The position numbers were made by a program, and so were the translations under genes. This document shows positions 39,865 to 50,841 of a stretch of DNA of 64,000 nucleotides, piece by piece. The stretch covers positions 11,594,001 to 11,658,000 of the forward strand of contig CM059621.1 of assembly GCA_030435675.1 (NCBI GenBank), given 5' to 3'. How positions within the stretch are numbered: position 1 is the stretch's first letter; the number at the start of each line of letters is the position of its first letter. The DNA is from Steinernema hermaphroditum (lineage: Eukaryota; Nematoda; Chromadorea; Rhabditida; Steinernematidae). The notes under the pieces are model-generated. The model searched no databases. It worked only from the letters and a program-made list of their open reading frames with translations, and was not told the origin of the DNA.

Positions 39865-42245
39865 TCATGATAACGCACTGAAACCGTAATAGGGCCGCAG
39901 GGACTTGTGGAAAACAGCTTCGAGATCAGGGTCGACTTCGTATTCAATCGGAGGAGCGTCCCACAGCTGAAGCCACCTCTTGGAATCTGTCGACAAGAGA
40001 CTGCGCTCGCTTAGGGAAAGGAGAATGACGTTCCTTTGGTCGAAGTCGAGATTCGTGCTGAAGAACGATTCCACGAACCAATCGACGTACTCGCGCACTC
40101 GATCTAAAAGACACACTGAAATCTAAGATATCAGAAGGGCGACTACCAATGCGCTGGGTCCTGCGGCACATGTCGACGAGGTCGTCAACCGAGAGCAGTC
40201 CACTCTTCCATTCGAAGCCCTCGCTGTCGAACACGCCATCTGGGAGGTCGCTGAGTTCTCCCGGGACGACTGCTGTGGAGGAGACCGCAGACGACTGCGT
40301 ATCCGGCTCGGGGTTCTTTGCAATCACGAAGATGAATGCAGGCTGGCCGGCTTCAGAACCGATGAAGTTGAGCTTTCGAGTGGTCATCGATGCTAAAAGA
40401 GACCATGGCAAACAAGTTTCACTTGTACGTCTTACGGGGAAGAGATTCATGGTTAGTGTAGGGGAGAAGGTAGGTGGAGAAAGTAGGGTCTTCGTCAAGA
40501 CCAGCCAACACAGCCACGAGGTCGCTGCACTTGAGGCTGTGGTAAAGTCTTCTAATAGTGTTTACATCGTTATCTGAAATGACGACAAAATAAACGGTAC
40601 AACGATTTCCGAACACACCTGGACAGTCCCAGAAGAAGACCAGCAGGAATTCGACAGCTTTATCCGCTTGAGCGATCTTTTGGAAGACCGTCTTCATGGG
40701 CAGGTAGTCGTCGATGCTGAGGAGACTGCTGACTCGTCGCCCGAAGAAGTTCTTGTCGTAGAAGGCGTCTTCGCAAAATTTCAGATCGATCTGCAAGCTC
40801 TCCATGTTGAATTTTAGAATCGTCATCCCGACGTCTTCCAGATCATGTGTGCAGCTATAAACATCCGTCAGTTACATTCAGATTCATGTGCTTACTTGAA
40901 CGGCTGGAAACACGTTTTGTCGTGATCGTTCCTTCGGAAACACTGACAGAGGTCCTTCTTCTGCTTTCCTACTTTTGCTTCTTTGGTCTCCGAGTTGGAC
41001 ACTTCAAAGTCCTCGAGCCACACTTCGCCGTTCCATGGCTCCGAAGGCTCGGGGCTTTCGCGCTTGTCCTTTCGCCGGACATTGCTCTGAGTTCCAAAAG
41101 TATCCTTCATGTGTTTGGTCTTCTCTTTGACGTAGGAAGGCATCTGGAGAGGTGACTGGTGGTTCGTGGTTTCCCGTCGTTCCATCGAATACTTATTCGC
41201 CAACTAAACTATATTCAATGAATATTCCGCATGACAACACAAAACGCACAGCTTTGTCGTCGTTCTGGAGGTCGTTCTTGCTCTTGGAGTTGCTGTGCTT
41301 GGGCTTCCTCGGAGAACTTCGTGTTTTGATCTGAGGACTCTTCTTATCGACCTTTCCCGAACTGCACATAGAGGACTTCTGCTTGAGTGGTATTCTTTTC
41401 GAAGATGTGGCCAATGAGTGCCCGGCCAGATCGAGGAGAGCGTCCGTCTCTTGGCTTAGATTCACGTTGTTCGCCTTCGGGATCTTCGGGATGCGCTTCA
41501 TCATTATTGTCGCCTTGGCGTCGGGTGGAACTGGTGAATTTTTGATGGCTCCATTTGTAGTTGAAGTCGAAGGTTCTTGTGACATCGCAGCAGAAGTAGA
41601 TGGCCCATCTTGGGAAGCTACAACAGAACGTAGATTCAGAAATTAAAGCAGTACTCACCGACTGTAGATTCCTTCTCTTTGGGCGGAGGAAAGCTCTTTT
41701 TCCCCTTCTTTTCAACACCTTCTTCTGGCTTCAAGTTTAATGGAGAACCAGTTATTGGAATAGCTTCGTTCTTATGCTTTTTCTTTGGTAAAACATCCGA
41801 TTTGTTGGAAGGAGCCGCGCATTCTTCTGTTGTCCGCTCCGACGCTAAAAGACTCTCATCATAACGATTCAGAGATGACTCAATAGCTTACCCTTTCCCG
41901 ATTCTAGCTTCTGCTTCTTGGATTTCTTCTCATTCACCAGATCAGCTCTCCGTTTCTGAGCCTCCCTCTCCTCCTTCTTGGACTTTCCATGCGGCGTTGC
42001 CTTCTTGGAGCTTTTATCGAGGCAATTAATCGTTCTCTCACAAAGCGTGGCTAAAAATTCTCGAACAAATACGGAATACAGCGGCGCTCGTAGAGAAGCA
42101 AAAGCTCACCAACTGGAGTTAGCATCGTATAAAACATTAGCTCACCAACTCGATCATCGAGGTTCTCTTCGATGAACACCGACTGAAGCTCATGGTCGCC
42201 GAGGAATTCCGCCTTTAGCTCCTCCAGGGAAGCCACCATCGGCAT
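39865..42245 (-). CDS. Unrecognised basic, probably nuclear protein
   Basis: A chain of at least eight exons with consistent frames and 40-110-base introns. The N-terminus is MPMVASLEELKAEFLGDHEL, then IEENLDDRV. It is followed by about 200 residues rich in Lys, Ser and Pro with several nuclear-localisation-like runs (SKKEEREAQKRRADL, EKKSKKQKLESGK, RSSPRKPKHSNSKSK). The C-terminal half is ordered: EPWNGEVWLEDFEVSN, a Cys/His-containing stretch (LCQCFRRNDHDKTCFQPF), MTILKFNMESLQIDLKFCED, YLPMKTVFQKIAQADKAVEF, and the end RPYYGFSALS. The pattern of this half is faintly like a SPOC domain (transcription/RNA adaptor), but that is a guess. No enzyme motif was seen. It may be nematode-specific. 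It is treated as one gene because each junction keeps frame. Confidence 0.65.
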
Positions 42246-42689
42246 CTCGAAGTGTGGCTCTCCAGCGCGTCGGACGCCACTTTATATCATCTTATTCAAA
42301 ATAACCAATTCCACTGAAAGCGAAGGACGAGTCGCGCCAGGATATCCGATGCTTTTGAAACAGTGTTCGCGCAAGACGTCATTACGTTTTAGGAAAACAC
42401 ACCCAATGTATTTGTTCGGGGCTTTTGTTGTGAATTCGTCGTGTTGACTGTTGCTGTTTCAAAATGGACACAAAGGCGTACTGTATCACAGGGCGATGGC
42501 TAGCCAAAATATCCATAGGCCTCCAGAAGATACTGTTGGCCCTTGCTCTTAGGTTATCAACGAGCCTTATTTTTTGTTTATTCAACCCTGATGACACAAA
42601 ATATTCCAGGATATTTGGAAACGCAACATAATACAGTAACCGTAGATTCTCTAGGTAAAGCGCCACAAGTGAAATCTTAGCACCACACT
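42246..42689. other. intergenic, no gene supported
   Basis: About 440 bases between two minus-strand genes. One 100-codon open frame has no recognisable product and is probably chance. Confidence 0.4.
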
Positions 42690-43934
42690 TCAAGGAATCG
42701 GAGTTATCGTAATGGATGGGGTGTGATGAGTGATCATGTTCCTTCCAATATGACCAAACGCCACGTTGGGACAGTCATCCACCTTGGCCTTCTGTATGTG
42801 AATCCAGGGTATCACTAGCCGGTTGCAGCACTGACGTTCGCCTCCGAGGCATCGCTTCCCCGAGGCGATGTACTGACCTAACTTCTCTCCACAACTTGGA
42901 CATGAAATCTGAACCCATAAACCATTCCAGTCGAACTTCTCTACCTTTTCTTCGTTGTTGTGTAGCTTCATCCATTCCATCGGAGTGATGAGGTATCCAA
43001 AACTGCACTTTGCTCCGGAAAAGTCTGCGCTGAATCGTGCTTCTTGTGCGTGTTCCATTAGATTCGTGTCGTAGAAAAGAGGCTCTCGACAGCGGCGACA
43101 TTTGAATTTTCGGCGGTGGTTCTGTGTGGCGTCTAGCTTCTGCACTCCGTCCAAACTACCTGAAAATAGAAAACAATGAATAAAACATGAGTGCATGCAC
43201 TTTGAAGGATTACACGAGCTATGAAGAACGCTGGGAGAGCACTGAACAGTTCAAATTTTTATAATAGTTGAAATGATCGTTGACCTTTTCCTGACTTTCG
43301 TTAAAGGCTCTCCCTTTGGCAAAACATACCAGTTTGGGGAATAATACCACTGTCCGCACACCAGTTACGGTACTCCTGAGCCAAAGCGAGTGTTTCTGGA
43401 TCGGCTCTGTATCCCATCGCCCGGAAGACATTCAGTTGCCGCATGAAGCCGGGATTCGGTCCAGCGATCGGCCGGGCGTGCTGCACGAAGAGAATTGCCT
43501 TCTCCACGGGCCACTCGAACTTTCGCATGAGATACGCCGCCACGACCGTGACACTTCGAGAGACACCGGCTTCACTGAAATCGGATGGTTACGGTAGGAG
43601 TTTTTGACCTCACCAGTGAACCAGAACGTTTCCTCCTTCTTCGATGGCGTCTTCAATGAAGGAGAGCGTCGATTCGAGGAGATTGTTACCGAGAAGGTCC
43701 TGACAGAGCATGTCCAGGGCGAAGACGAACATGTAACTGACACCCTCTACCTTCTTGTCATCGTTGATCGGCGACGCGGAGATCGTCAGAACGTGTGTGA
43801 TCTGAAGCGAAGATGAGAAAAAGGAAGTGGAACTGAGAGGTTACCTGATGTTCAGAGAGGTTCCTCTTCGAACGGAGTCCGATAACACTGCCGGCATCGC
43901 TGAGATAGAGATGGTCGATGACTTTGTCGATCAT
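42690..43934 (-). CDS. DUSP12/YVH1 dual-specificity phosphatase
   Basis: Phosphatase plus zinc-binding domain; yeast Yvh1 removes Mrt4 from pre-60S ribosomes. The N-terminal part reads MIDKVIDHLYLSDAGSV, then VTHVLTISASP, then LDMLCQDLLGNNLLESTLSF. The active site HCEAGVSRS is made by splicing: an intron of about 38 bases splits the catalytic Cys codon near 43572-43609. After AAYLMRKFEWPVEKAI and GFMRQLNVFRAMGY, a 200-base intron leads to the C-terminal zinc domain with CRRCREPLFYDTN, FGYLITPMEWM, CPSCGEKLGQY and CCNRLVIPWIHIQKAKVDD. The ATG at 43934 gives the typical start; the frame continues a few codons upstream to an acceptor-like CATTTAG, so one more 5' exon is possible. Confidence 0.9.
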
Positions 43935-44788
43935 TCCTTCCTCGTCTTCCCCAAATCGCTCTAAATGACAGAACGAAGAAGTCGTGCAGTTTTAAAAAGA
44001 AACGATGGGCGGAAGCGAATCCACTGCCGATGAGTAGTGCATAATGGAATTCGTTCTAACGCGCATAAATTAGCAAAAAAAGCGAAGGCGTTGTTCGAGA
44101 AGCGAGGACGACGAAGGGCGAACACACTTCCCGAAACCGGATTCCGGAGGTGAATCACGGGTTTACTCAAAATCGACCATGGGTGGAAGAGGTTCACTTC
44201 GGAAGAGATCTTTCGCACGGCAATAAATCACCATCTGTGTCGGAGGCGATAAGGGCGGAGAGGCCTCGGGAGCCACAGCACCGAAATAGAGGCAAACGGA
44301 TGACCAGTCACCGAAAAAGGCGCTTATCACAGGTCTAGGAACGTGAGAACGAGCAATGGGCGCCTCCTTGGCGCTTTAGGGAGGTCGTTCCAGTCCCGTT
44401 GCCGGTTGCCCTTCGGCCGTGTGAATCACAAGACCGAAGGCGTCTGCGCAAACGAAAATAATCCAAGCACAAACAGAAAACACCGAATCGTCGAATCGAT
44501 TCGATTGTTCACCGCATAACATGGGCCGCTGACGTCGGCCACGTTATCAGCGCCGCGACCATCGTGCCGCCGAATAGCTGACGTTCAGAAGCCGTAATGA
44601 ATCTAAAACTCAAGACATTAGGTAAACATCGCACGCAGTCGATAAGGAGTCCAAGAATTGTGTACTTCGCCGTTCATAATGTCCCCGACGTCAAGCGTAG
44701 CCAAATGGGTTTTCATTTCGAAAGAATAAATAAACAACGCTATGAACACCACTGACCGAATGTTTGCTCTCAAACATTATTTACAACT
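43935..44788. other. intergenic, no gene supported
   Basis: About 850 bases upstream of the DUSP12 gene and downstream of sulfite oxidase. A short hairpin CCTTCGG...CCGAAGG lies near 44410-44440. No coding content was supported. Confidence 0.4.
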
Positions 44789-46973
44789 CTACGCTTCGTT
44801 AACTTTCACCTTCACGCGATGCCACGCGTTGTGGAGGAGGCCCCGAACGTTCCAGATGCCCGAGGCGGTTTCGGGCTGCGTGTTGTAGGCCCGATCGGTA
44901 GCTTTGCACACCAGGTCCAACTCCTGGAGTTCTTCTGGGATTTTGATCGAGGCTCTCCACAGTGTCCAAGCCCACATTTGTTCCTGAAAGAAAATAAATG
45001 CATGAGAAAGAGAATATAATGTACAGAAAAAATTTCCAAGAAGCTCTTTTGTAATGCCTAGGTATAAAAGGCACTTCCACAATGGACTCGAAGCCTTTGT
45101 AGGGTTCAAGGAGCGTTCTTGATTACGCAGCCTTTATAAATAACCTTCTGACGTTGATAACCTGTTCCTTATCTCCACTTTCATCTGTGATAGCTTTGAT
45201 ATCAACGCCTTACCAGGTCTTGTTCAGAGTCGTGCTCGAGTTCGGCGGAGAACCACGTCTTTCCTCCATCAGGGGACACCTCAACTCGGATGATGCCTCG
45301 CCCGCCTCCACTCCATGCATAGCCGGCGACGTCAATCGTTTCGTCAGCTGTAATAACATCGCCCTATAACCGTTAGGTAGGAAATTGTTCACATCTATCA
45401 ACAGAAGCGTTAGGAACTGGTGTACAGAAAGCGCTCTGGACGGGGTATTCCTGAATTGACGGCACCGATTGGAAGTCCATGTGGTCGCCGAAACCGACAG
45501 CAGGCGAGAAAGCGCGGTAGTCCTTCTGCTGCCAGTGACTCGGACTTTCGACGTCGCTTGTTCTGATGCATGCCAGCCACTTCACTTGGCGAGCACCGAC
45601 GTTTCCAGGACACACAAGTCGGAGAGGGAAGCCATGGTCGCGCGGGATCGGCTCGTCGTTCATCTCGTACGCCACGAGCACCTCTTCCGACATCGCTTTC
45701 GCAAACGGAATCGACGCTCCATAGGGCTTACCTGGAATGGTTGTTGCTACCTGAGAAATAGAAGGGGGTGAACTACCTGTCGGATCGATGTCAGCACCTT
45801 CGAAATGGACGTGCTTGATCTCCTTGGAATTGGGATCAACTCCAGCGTCGATAAGGATATCCCGAAGCGGGACGCCGCTCCATTTGGCGTTGCTGATCGC
45901 AGTGCCTGTCCACATTAGTCCCTGGACCTTCTTGTATTCATTCATGTCCGCTCGCCGGTTACCGGCGCACTGGATGACCGAAGTCACTGACGCCTTCTTG
46001 AATTTTTTCTTCAGCTGTTCAACATCCAATGTGATGGGTTTGGGTATTCCAACTCCTTCAACTGTGAGTTTGTGTTCAGCGATTTTTATCTGAAATTCAT
46101 ATTTCTAAACACAAGTGAACAAAAAGAAGGAACCTCGGGGACGGGAAGATGATTGCGCACGAAGAAGAGATCATTCGGGGTTCGGAAGCTGTCAAGAAGG
46201 AGCGATGCCGGGGATTCAGCGTTGAATGGCTTCTGGGAGTTGACAAGAAGCGCGGGGTGACGTATGGGATCGTTGTGGAACGGATCACTCAAATCTTTCG
46301 ACTAAAACGGACGAAAATGAAGCGAGGGCAACAAGCGACAGAGCTACCTTGGCCTCCGCTTGCATGTCCTTCGGGTCAACATTCCCTATTCTCAATTCCT
46401 CCAGAATCTCCATAACTTCTTCTGTTTTGTGCTGCGCGTAGAGCGCCCAGAAAGGTTCCACGGATCCACCGGCGGCCATGAGAATCTTGTCGCCCCCAGG
46501 GTGGGATTCCAGAAATTCTGTGATATCATAAACTCCCTGAAAATAAATGTATTAACAGAATCTTTTCTCGGAGATACTTACATTCTTGAAAGTCACCCAG
46601 ATGCGTTCGGCCGATCGCCCGTGCTTCTTGATCTCGTCTTTCGAGAAAGTCGGTAAATCGGCGCGTTTCGGCGGCACAAACGAGTCGACGTCCTTCGGCG
46701 GCGGACGCGCGTCAGCGAAGGCCACACGTACGCCGAATCCGCGCTTCCACACGAAGAAGCCGGCGCCGGCGACCACAGAAGCGGAGAGAAGCGCGGGAAA
46801 GAGGTTTACTAAAAGTGCGAATTCAGCGAAGAAAGATGATCGATCGACGAACTCCGTTTGGATTCATTTCCGTCGGACGACGAGCCGCTGGAGGCGAACG
46901 ACGCCACGGAGGAACGGTCGAAACGGCGTGAGAGAATACGGCGCGTCAGAAGGACTCCTCTGGAGGGATGCAT
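44789..46973 (-). CDS. Sulfite oxidase (molybdenum/haem)
   Basis: Oxidises sulfite to sulfate in the mitochondrial intermembrane space, the last step of sulfur amino-acid breakdown. The start [19 protein letters not shown] is a mitochondrial leader, followed by a hydrophobic stretch ([18 protein letters not shown]). The cytochrome b5 domain (about 46290-46700) has [24 protein letters not shown] with a haem His, and [10 protein letters not shown]. The molybdenum domain has [10 protein letters not shown] and [12 protein letters not shown], where Cys (codon 45969-45967) binds the cofactor, and [20 protein letters not shown]. The C-terminal dimerisation domain ends [20 protein letters not shown]. 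Exons are separated by short introns. All key residues visible, so it should be active. Confidence 0.95.
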
Positions 46974-47928
46974 CGAGGCGATGCTGAAAGAGGTGGCAAG
47001 ATGAGAATTGTGTGGGGACCTCGGAGGGGGAGCGCAGAAGGAAAAGAATACAACTTCGAACTAGACAGAAAGTGTCTCAGTCTATTAGACTGTATCTGCT
47101 GAAGTGGATCACGATCATTTCTCGTCTCGCGCTCGCTCGGTACGGTTGTTACTGTCCTTCGGCAATGTAGTGCATTTCCAATCAATTTGATTTCGCCATC
47201 GGTTTTTAAAAAATCAGTGAAGAGAAGTATCTAATTCTTGCAAAATTGTCCGTATTCTGTCTTCTATTGGATTTTTTTTGGAAATGCCTACCGTAGTACG
47301 GTAAAATGACCGAGACTGAGGAATTCCGCGTCAATTTTCGACAACTTCCTCGTAAGAACAGTAGAGAGGTCTCTCCAAATGCCCAAAACAATACATCATG
47401 TAAAGAGTTATATCCATATGGCGACGTCAATTACCGCCCGATAATGATGTTTTTCATTCACGGGGAGTTTCACAAAAGTCACGTAGGCATTGTAAATCAA
47501 ACGGTACATCGAGGGAGCGATGCTCCCTTGGTGCCGATCATTACAAGGTGACACAAAACGACAGCTCGAAAGGGACATGTCCTGGATGACCTGTATTTTT
47601 CAGGAGTTTTAATAAGGAACTTGTTCAGAAAAACAGCGAAAAGAACGCAAGTCGATTCAATAACTCGAAGCACGTGGTCACGCCGTCCGCCGCTAGATAA
47701 CACGTTTTCCACAGCCGAATACCATTCTCCACCACCCCTCTGTCTCCTGCAGCGTGCACCCCTAGCGTATCAGTCGAGAATCGATCAGTCTCCGACAAAG
47801 GACGTCGCGTGGTGTTTTGTGGAGTGATCGAGTTGCGATAACGAGCAAAGATTAGTCAGTTTTATTAGGAGAGCAGCATGTGTGTACACGTTTCGCACCC
47901 ACTCAAGCGATTCGCCTCTTCTCGGAGG
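46974..47928. other. intergenic, no gene supported
   Basis: About 950 bases between sulfite oxidase and the second SLC17 gene, both minus strand. It contains the near-palindrome TACCGTAGTACGGTA near 47290. Open frames are short and unrecognised. Confidence 0.4.
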
Positions 47929-49957
47929 CTATCTGACGGCCACCTTCACCTCCACCGAGATGGGAATGACCGTGGAGCTCTTCTGTTTGGGCCTCGCCCA
48001 GGGCTGCACCTCCGCCGAGCCGTACACCATGAAGAGGGTGCCGAAAACGACGTAGATGGCGGCGCAGATGAGGAAGACGGTTCTCCACTCTTCCGGAGTG
48101 CCGTAGGGATTGACGAAGGCAAACACGGAGGGGGAGACGCCGGCGGCGAGCATGCCGCAGAACATGTTCAGCGAGGAGATGACTCCGGCGAAGCGAGGGG
48201 CGATGCTGAGCATCGACGTGAAAGAGCCGGAGACCCCGGCGGAGTAACAGATTCCTGTGGATTATGGTCAGCGAGGGCTCCGGGAGTGGAAAGTACCGTG
48301 ACAGGCAAGGAGCAAGATGGCTAGCCATATTCTGTGGCAGTCGACGAAGAAGGCGATGCACACCATCACGAGGGCCGTTCCGTAGCTGCCGATGCACTGG
48401 AAGATCTTGACGACTACAGTGTCGCTCAAGATGTTGTGCTTCTTGAGGTAGTCGGCGATCATCGCGAAGACGTTTTTGAACACCAGTTCGCAGAAGAAGG
48501 GAAGCATGGAGCAGAGACCGTTCTGAAGGACAGGAAGGAATTAGAGATTTCTCGGAATCACTCACATATTTGAGGGGAAGTCGAAGGACGTCGCGGAAGA
48601 AGGCGGGTAGGTAGAACTGGATGATTGTGGCGACGAATGCAAAACTGAACTGCACCAGAAGCACAGAATGCACTTGGAGAGACGTAAGGATACTGCGCCA
48701 CGGAACCTTTCTGCTAACGTTCTAAAGATTCAGATCGATTCTCGCCCAGTCGCGGGGCTTAGGTTTTACGTTTTTGGGAGGCATGGATGCCATGATGAAG
48801 ATCTTCTCTTCTTCGCTGATCCACTTGCTGCTGTTAGGACTATTCGCTCCGACAATGAACCAAACGACACACCATGTGAGACCCAGAAAGCCTAAAACCG
48901 GCCTTTTTGGGAAAGGATGGGAAGGGTGATCCTACCGAAGATGTAGAAGATCAGTGGCCATCCGCCGAGGAAGTCAAGCTGACAGAGACTGGAAGAGATC
49001 ACTCCTCCGAGGGTCATAGAAAGTTGGAGTCCAGAGGTCACCAACGCCACCATAGAGCTCCGTTCATCTGCGGGGAACCATCGGGCCGAGAGTGAGGAGG
49101 TCGGAGGGATGGCGAAGCCGAAAGCGAATCCCATGATCACTCTCGTCACGAAGAAGACGTAAAAGTTGAAAACGGCGAGGAAGGGCGTCAGGAGAGTGGT
49201 CGTGGCGACGATAATGCTCGAAGTGAGGATCATGAAACGGGATCCGAAGCGATCGCAAAGGTATCCGGCGGGGAGGATCGTGATCATGGCTCCATAGGCT
49301 GTGGCCGAGACCAGAGTGGACTGCATGCTTGGGTCCCATAGGAATGTGCCCTAGAAAGAGTCGGAGGAGAATATTTAATCACTGGTTATGATGATGGACA
49401 TTCTTTTGTTTCAATTAGCCAACTATTTAAAGAATCAGAGGGAATCCAAGGTGGCTTAGGCACGCTCTCTTATAATATCGAATCGTTCTGATTGCGCTTC
49501 CGCTGTACAGATTTTTCAAAAAGGAGTCAGAGTGAACCGAAGTGGTCAAAACAAAAACAATGGCGCCACCAAAGTGGTTCTCAAAAGGGTGATAAACAAG
49601 GGCTCTCTGACGTTTTGAATTGATTTTGCGATCGCAGTAAAGTCATCCAACCCTTGATACCGTACCCCCAAAACTTACCTTATATCCAGACTCCGCGCCT
49701 TCTCCTTCATCAGAAATAGCACACGTATCGTGAAGTGCGATCTGCGAGAGGTTCGAAGAGGTTACGGTAGGCGCGCGAGCGGCAAAGGCCGTGTTGTTAA
49801 CCATGCAAACCATTGCCATTCCGAGGTTGGTGCGCATGGATGAGTTACAGAAGAGGGCCAGGAATAGAAGAATCGCCGTGATGAAGCGAAGGGAGCGGAA
49901 AGAATAGAGAGGCGGCCGGGGTGGCATCACCAGATTCGCGTGCTTGATTTCCTCCAT
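47929..49957 (-). CDS. SLC17-family major facilitator transporter (second copy)
   Basis: Paralogue of the carrier at 7760. The start MEEIKHANLVMPPRPPLYSF leads into span 1 with MRTNLGMAMVCMVNNTAF. It then shows FLWDPSMQSTLVSATAYGAM, LPAGYLCDRFGSRF, ARWFPADERSSMVAL, FLGGWPLIFYIFGFLGLTW, KVPWRSI-type WRSILTSLQ, FAMIADYLKKHNIL, GVSGSFTSMLSIAPRFAGV and the tail EVQPWARPKQKSSTVIP. Exons are joined by introns, one of about 310 bases after the first exon, which is long for this window. Spans expected 12. The shared span-1, WFP and QPWA.PK blocks show common descent with the first copy, but divergence is large, so the duplication is old. Substrate unknown. A TATA box lies about 145 bases upstream. 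Confidence 0.88.
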
Positions 49958-50841
49958 GGTGACTCGCCTTTCCGAGGATCGATTCGACGATGGAATGAGG
50001 AGTTTCGATGACGGACGTGTAAAAATGGATTCTGAGCGCAGTACGGATTATGCAAATAGAGGAGAAGAACGTCGAAGGGCGGCCGGAAGGGGCATGTGTT
50101 TTTATAGGACTCTTGTTTGTAGTCTCTGCGGGCCAAACGCCGATTCACGGAGCCAACAAAGAAAAGAAGAAAACAGTCCCAGGGAAGCCAATTTCAAAGG
50201 GAGTGACGTGACTGTGTCATCTCCGAGTGGATCTCGGATTTCTTTTTGTTCCTCCAGTAACTGCCAGTTCTATGCGGTGTCGAAGATCGTATTGATCGAA
50301 TATCGCCAAGGCTCTTCTTTCATCTGATCCGATAATGCGAGTGCACTCTGCACCGCTATGCGTTACAGCGGCCCGTCGGGGATAGATGCAGACGATTATG
50401 CTGATGCAGACAGCAGACAGTCTGCTAGACACTGGAGAGAAACCAGAACTTCCTCGCTGACATCACGGCTTTGCAACATTCGCGCTCATCTCCGACACAC
50501 ATGTGGGAGTATTTGCATAAAGAGAGATTTCCCTTTTTACACAGCGAACTCTCAAAAACATATCTGGTTCCGCTGATTCTAGCACGCAACGATCACAGCT
50601 CTTGACGTCATACCACATTTGCATTCCGGGAAAGTCCATACATGTGGGTAGCAGGTCACTACAACCGAGAAGATCTTCGTTGGGTTTTGGCGTTACTTAT
50701 GGGTATCTATCAACGGTTGACTTAGATTACGGTAGCATTCGTCGCTAATATCGATGGCCCATCTATGGCCCCTCCCTACTCATGTTATCGAAGTCATCTT
50801 TGCACATGTTTATTAACATAGAATCTTAGAATCTGACGACT
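49958..50841. other. intergenic, including the outer end of the left palindrome arm
   Basis: About 880 bases. The first 510 hold the SLC17 promoter; from 50467 the sequence belongs to the left arm of the large inverted duplication and is the 3' flank of the lectin gene. No other gene was supported. Confidence 0.5.
50099..50106 (-). promoter_or_regulatory. TATA box of the second SLC17 gene
   Basis: GTCCTATAAAAA on the minus strand, about 145 bases before the ATG at 49957; it repeats the GTCCTATAAAA context of the first SLC17 gene. Confidence 0.45.

Noticed and set aside
41193..41585. Separate gene starting at MSQEPSTSTTNGA
   Set aside because: Its frame joins cleanly to exons on both sides, so it is treated as part of the 39865-42245 gene.
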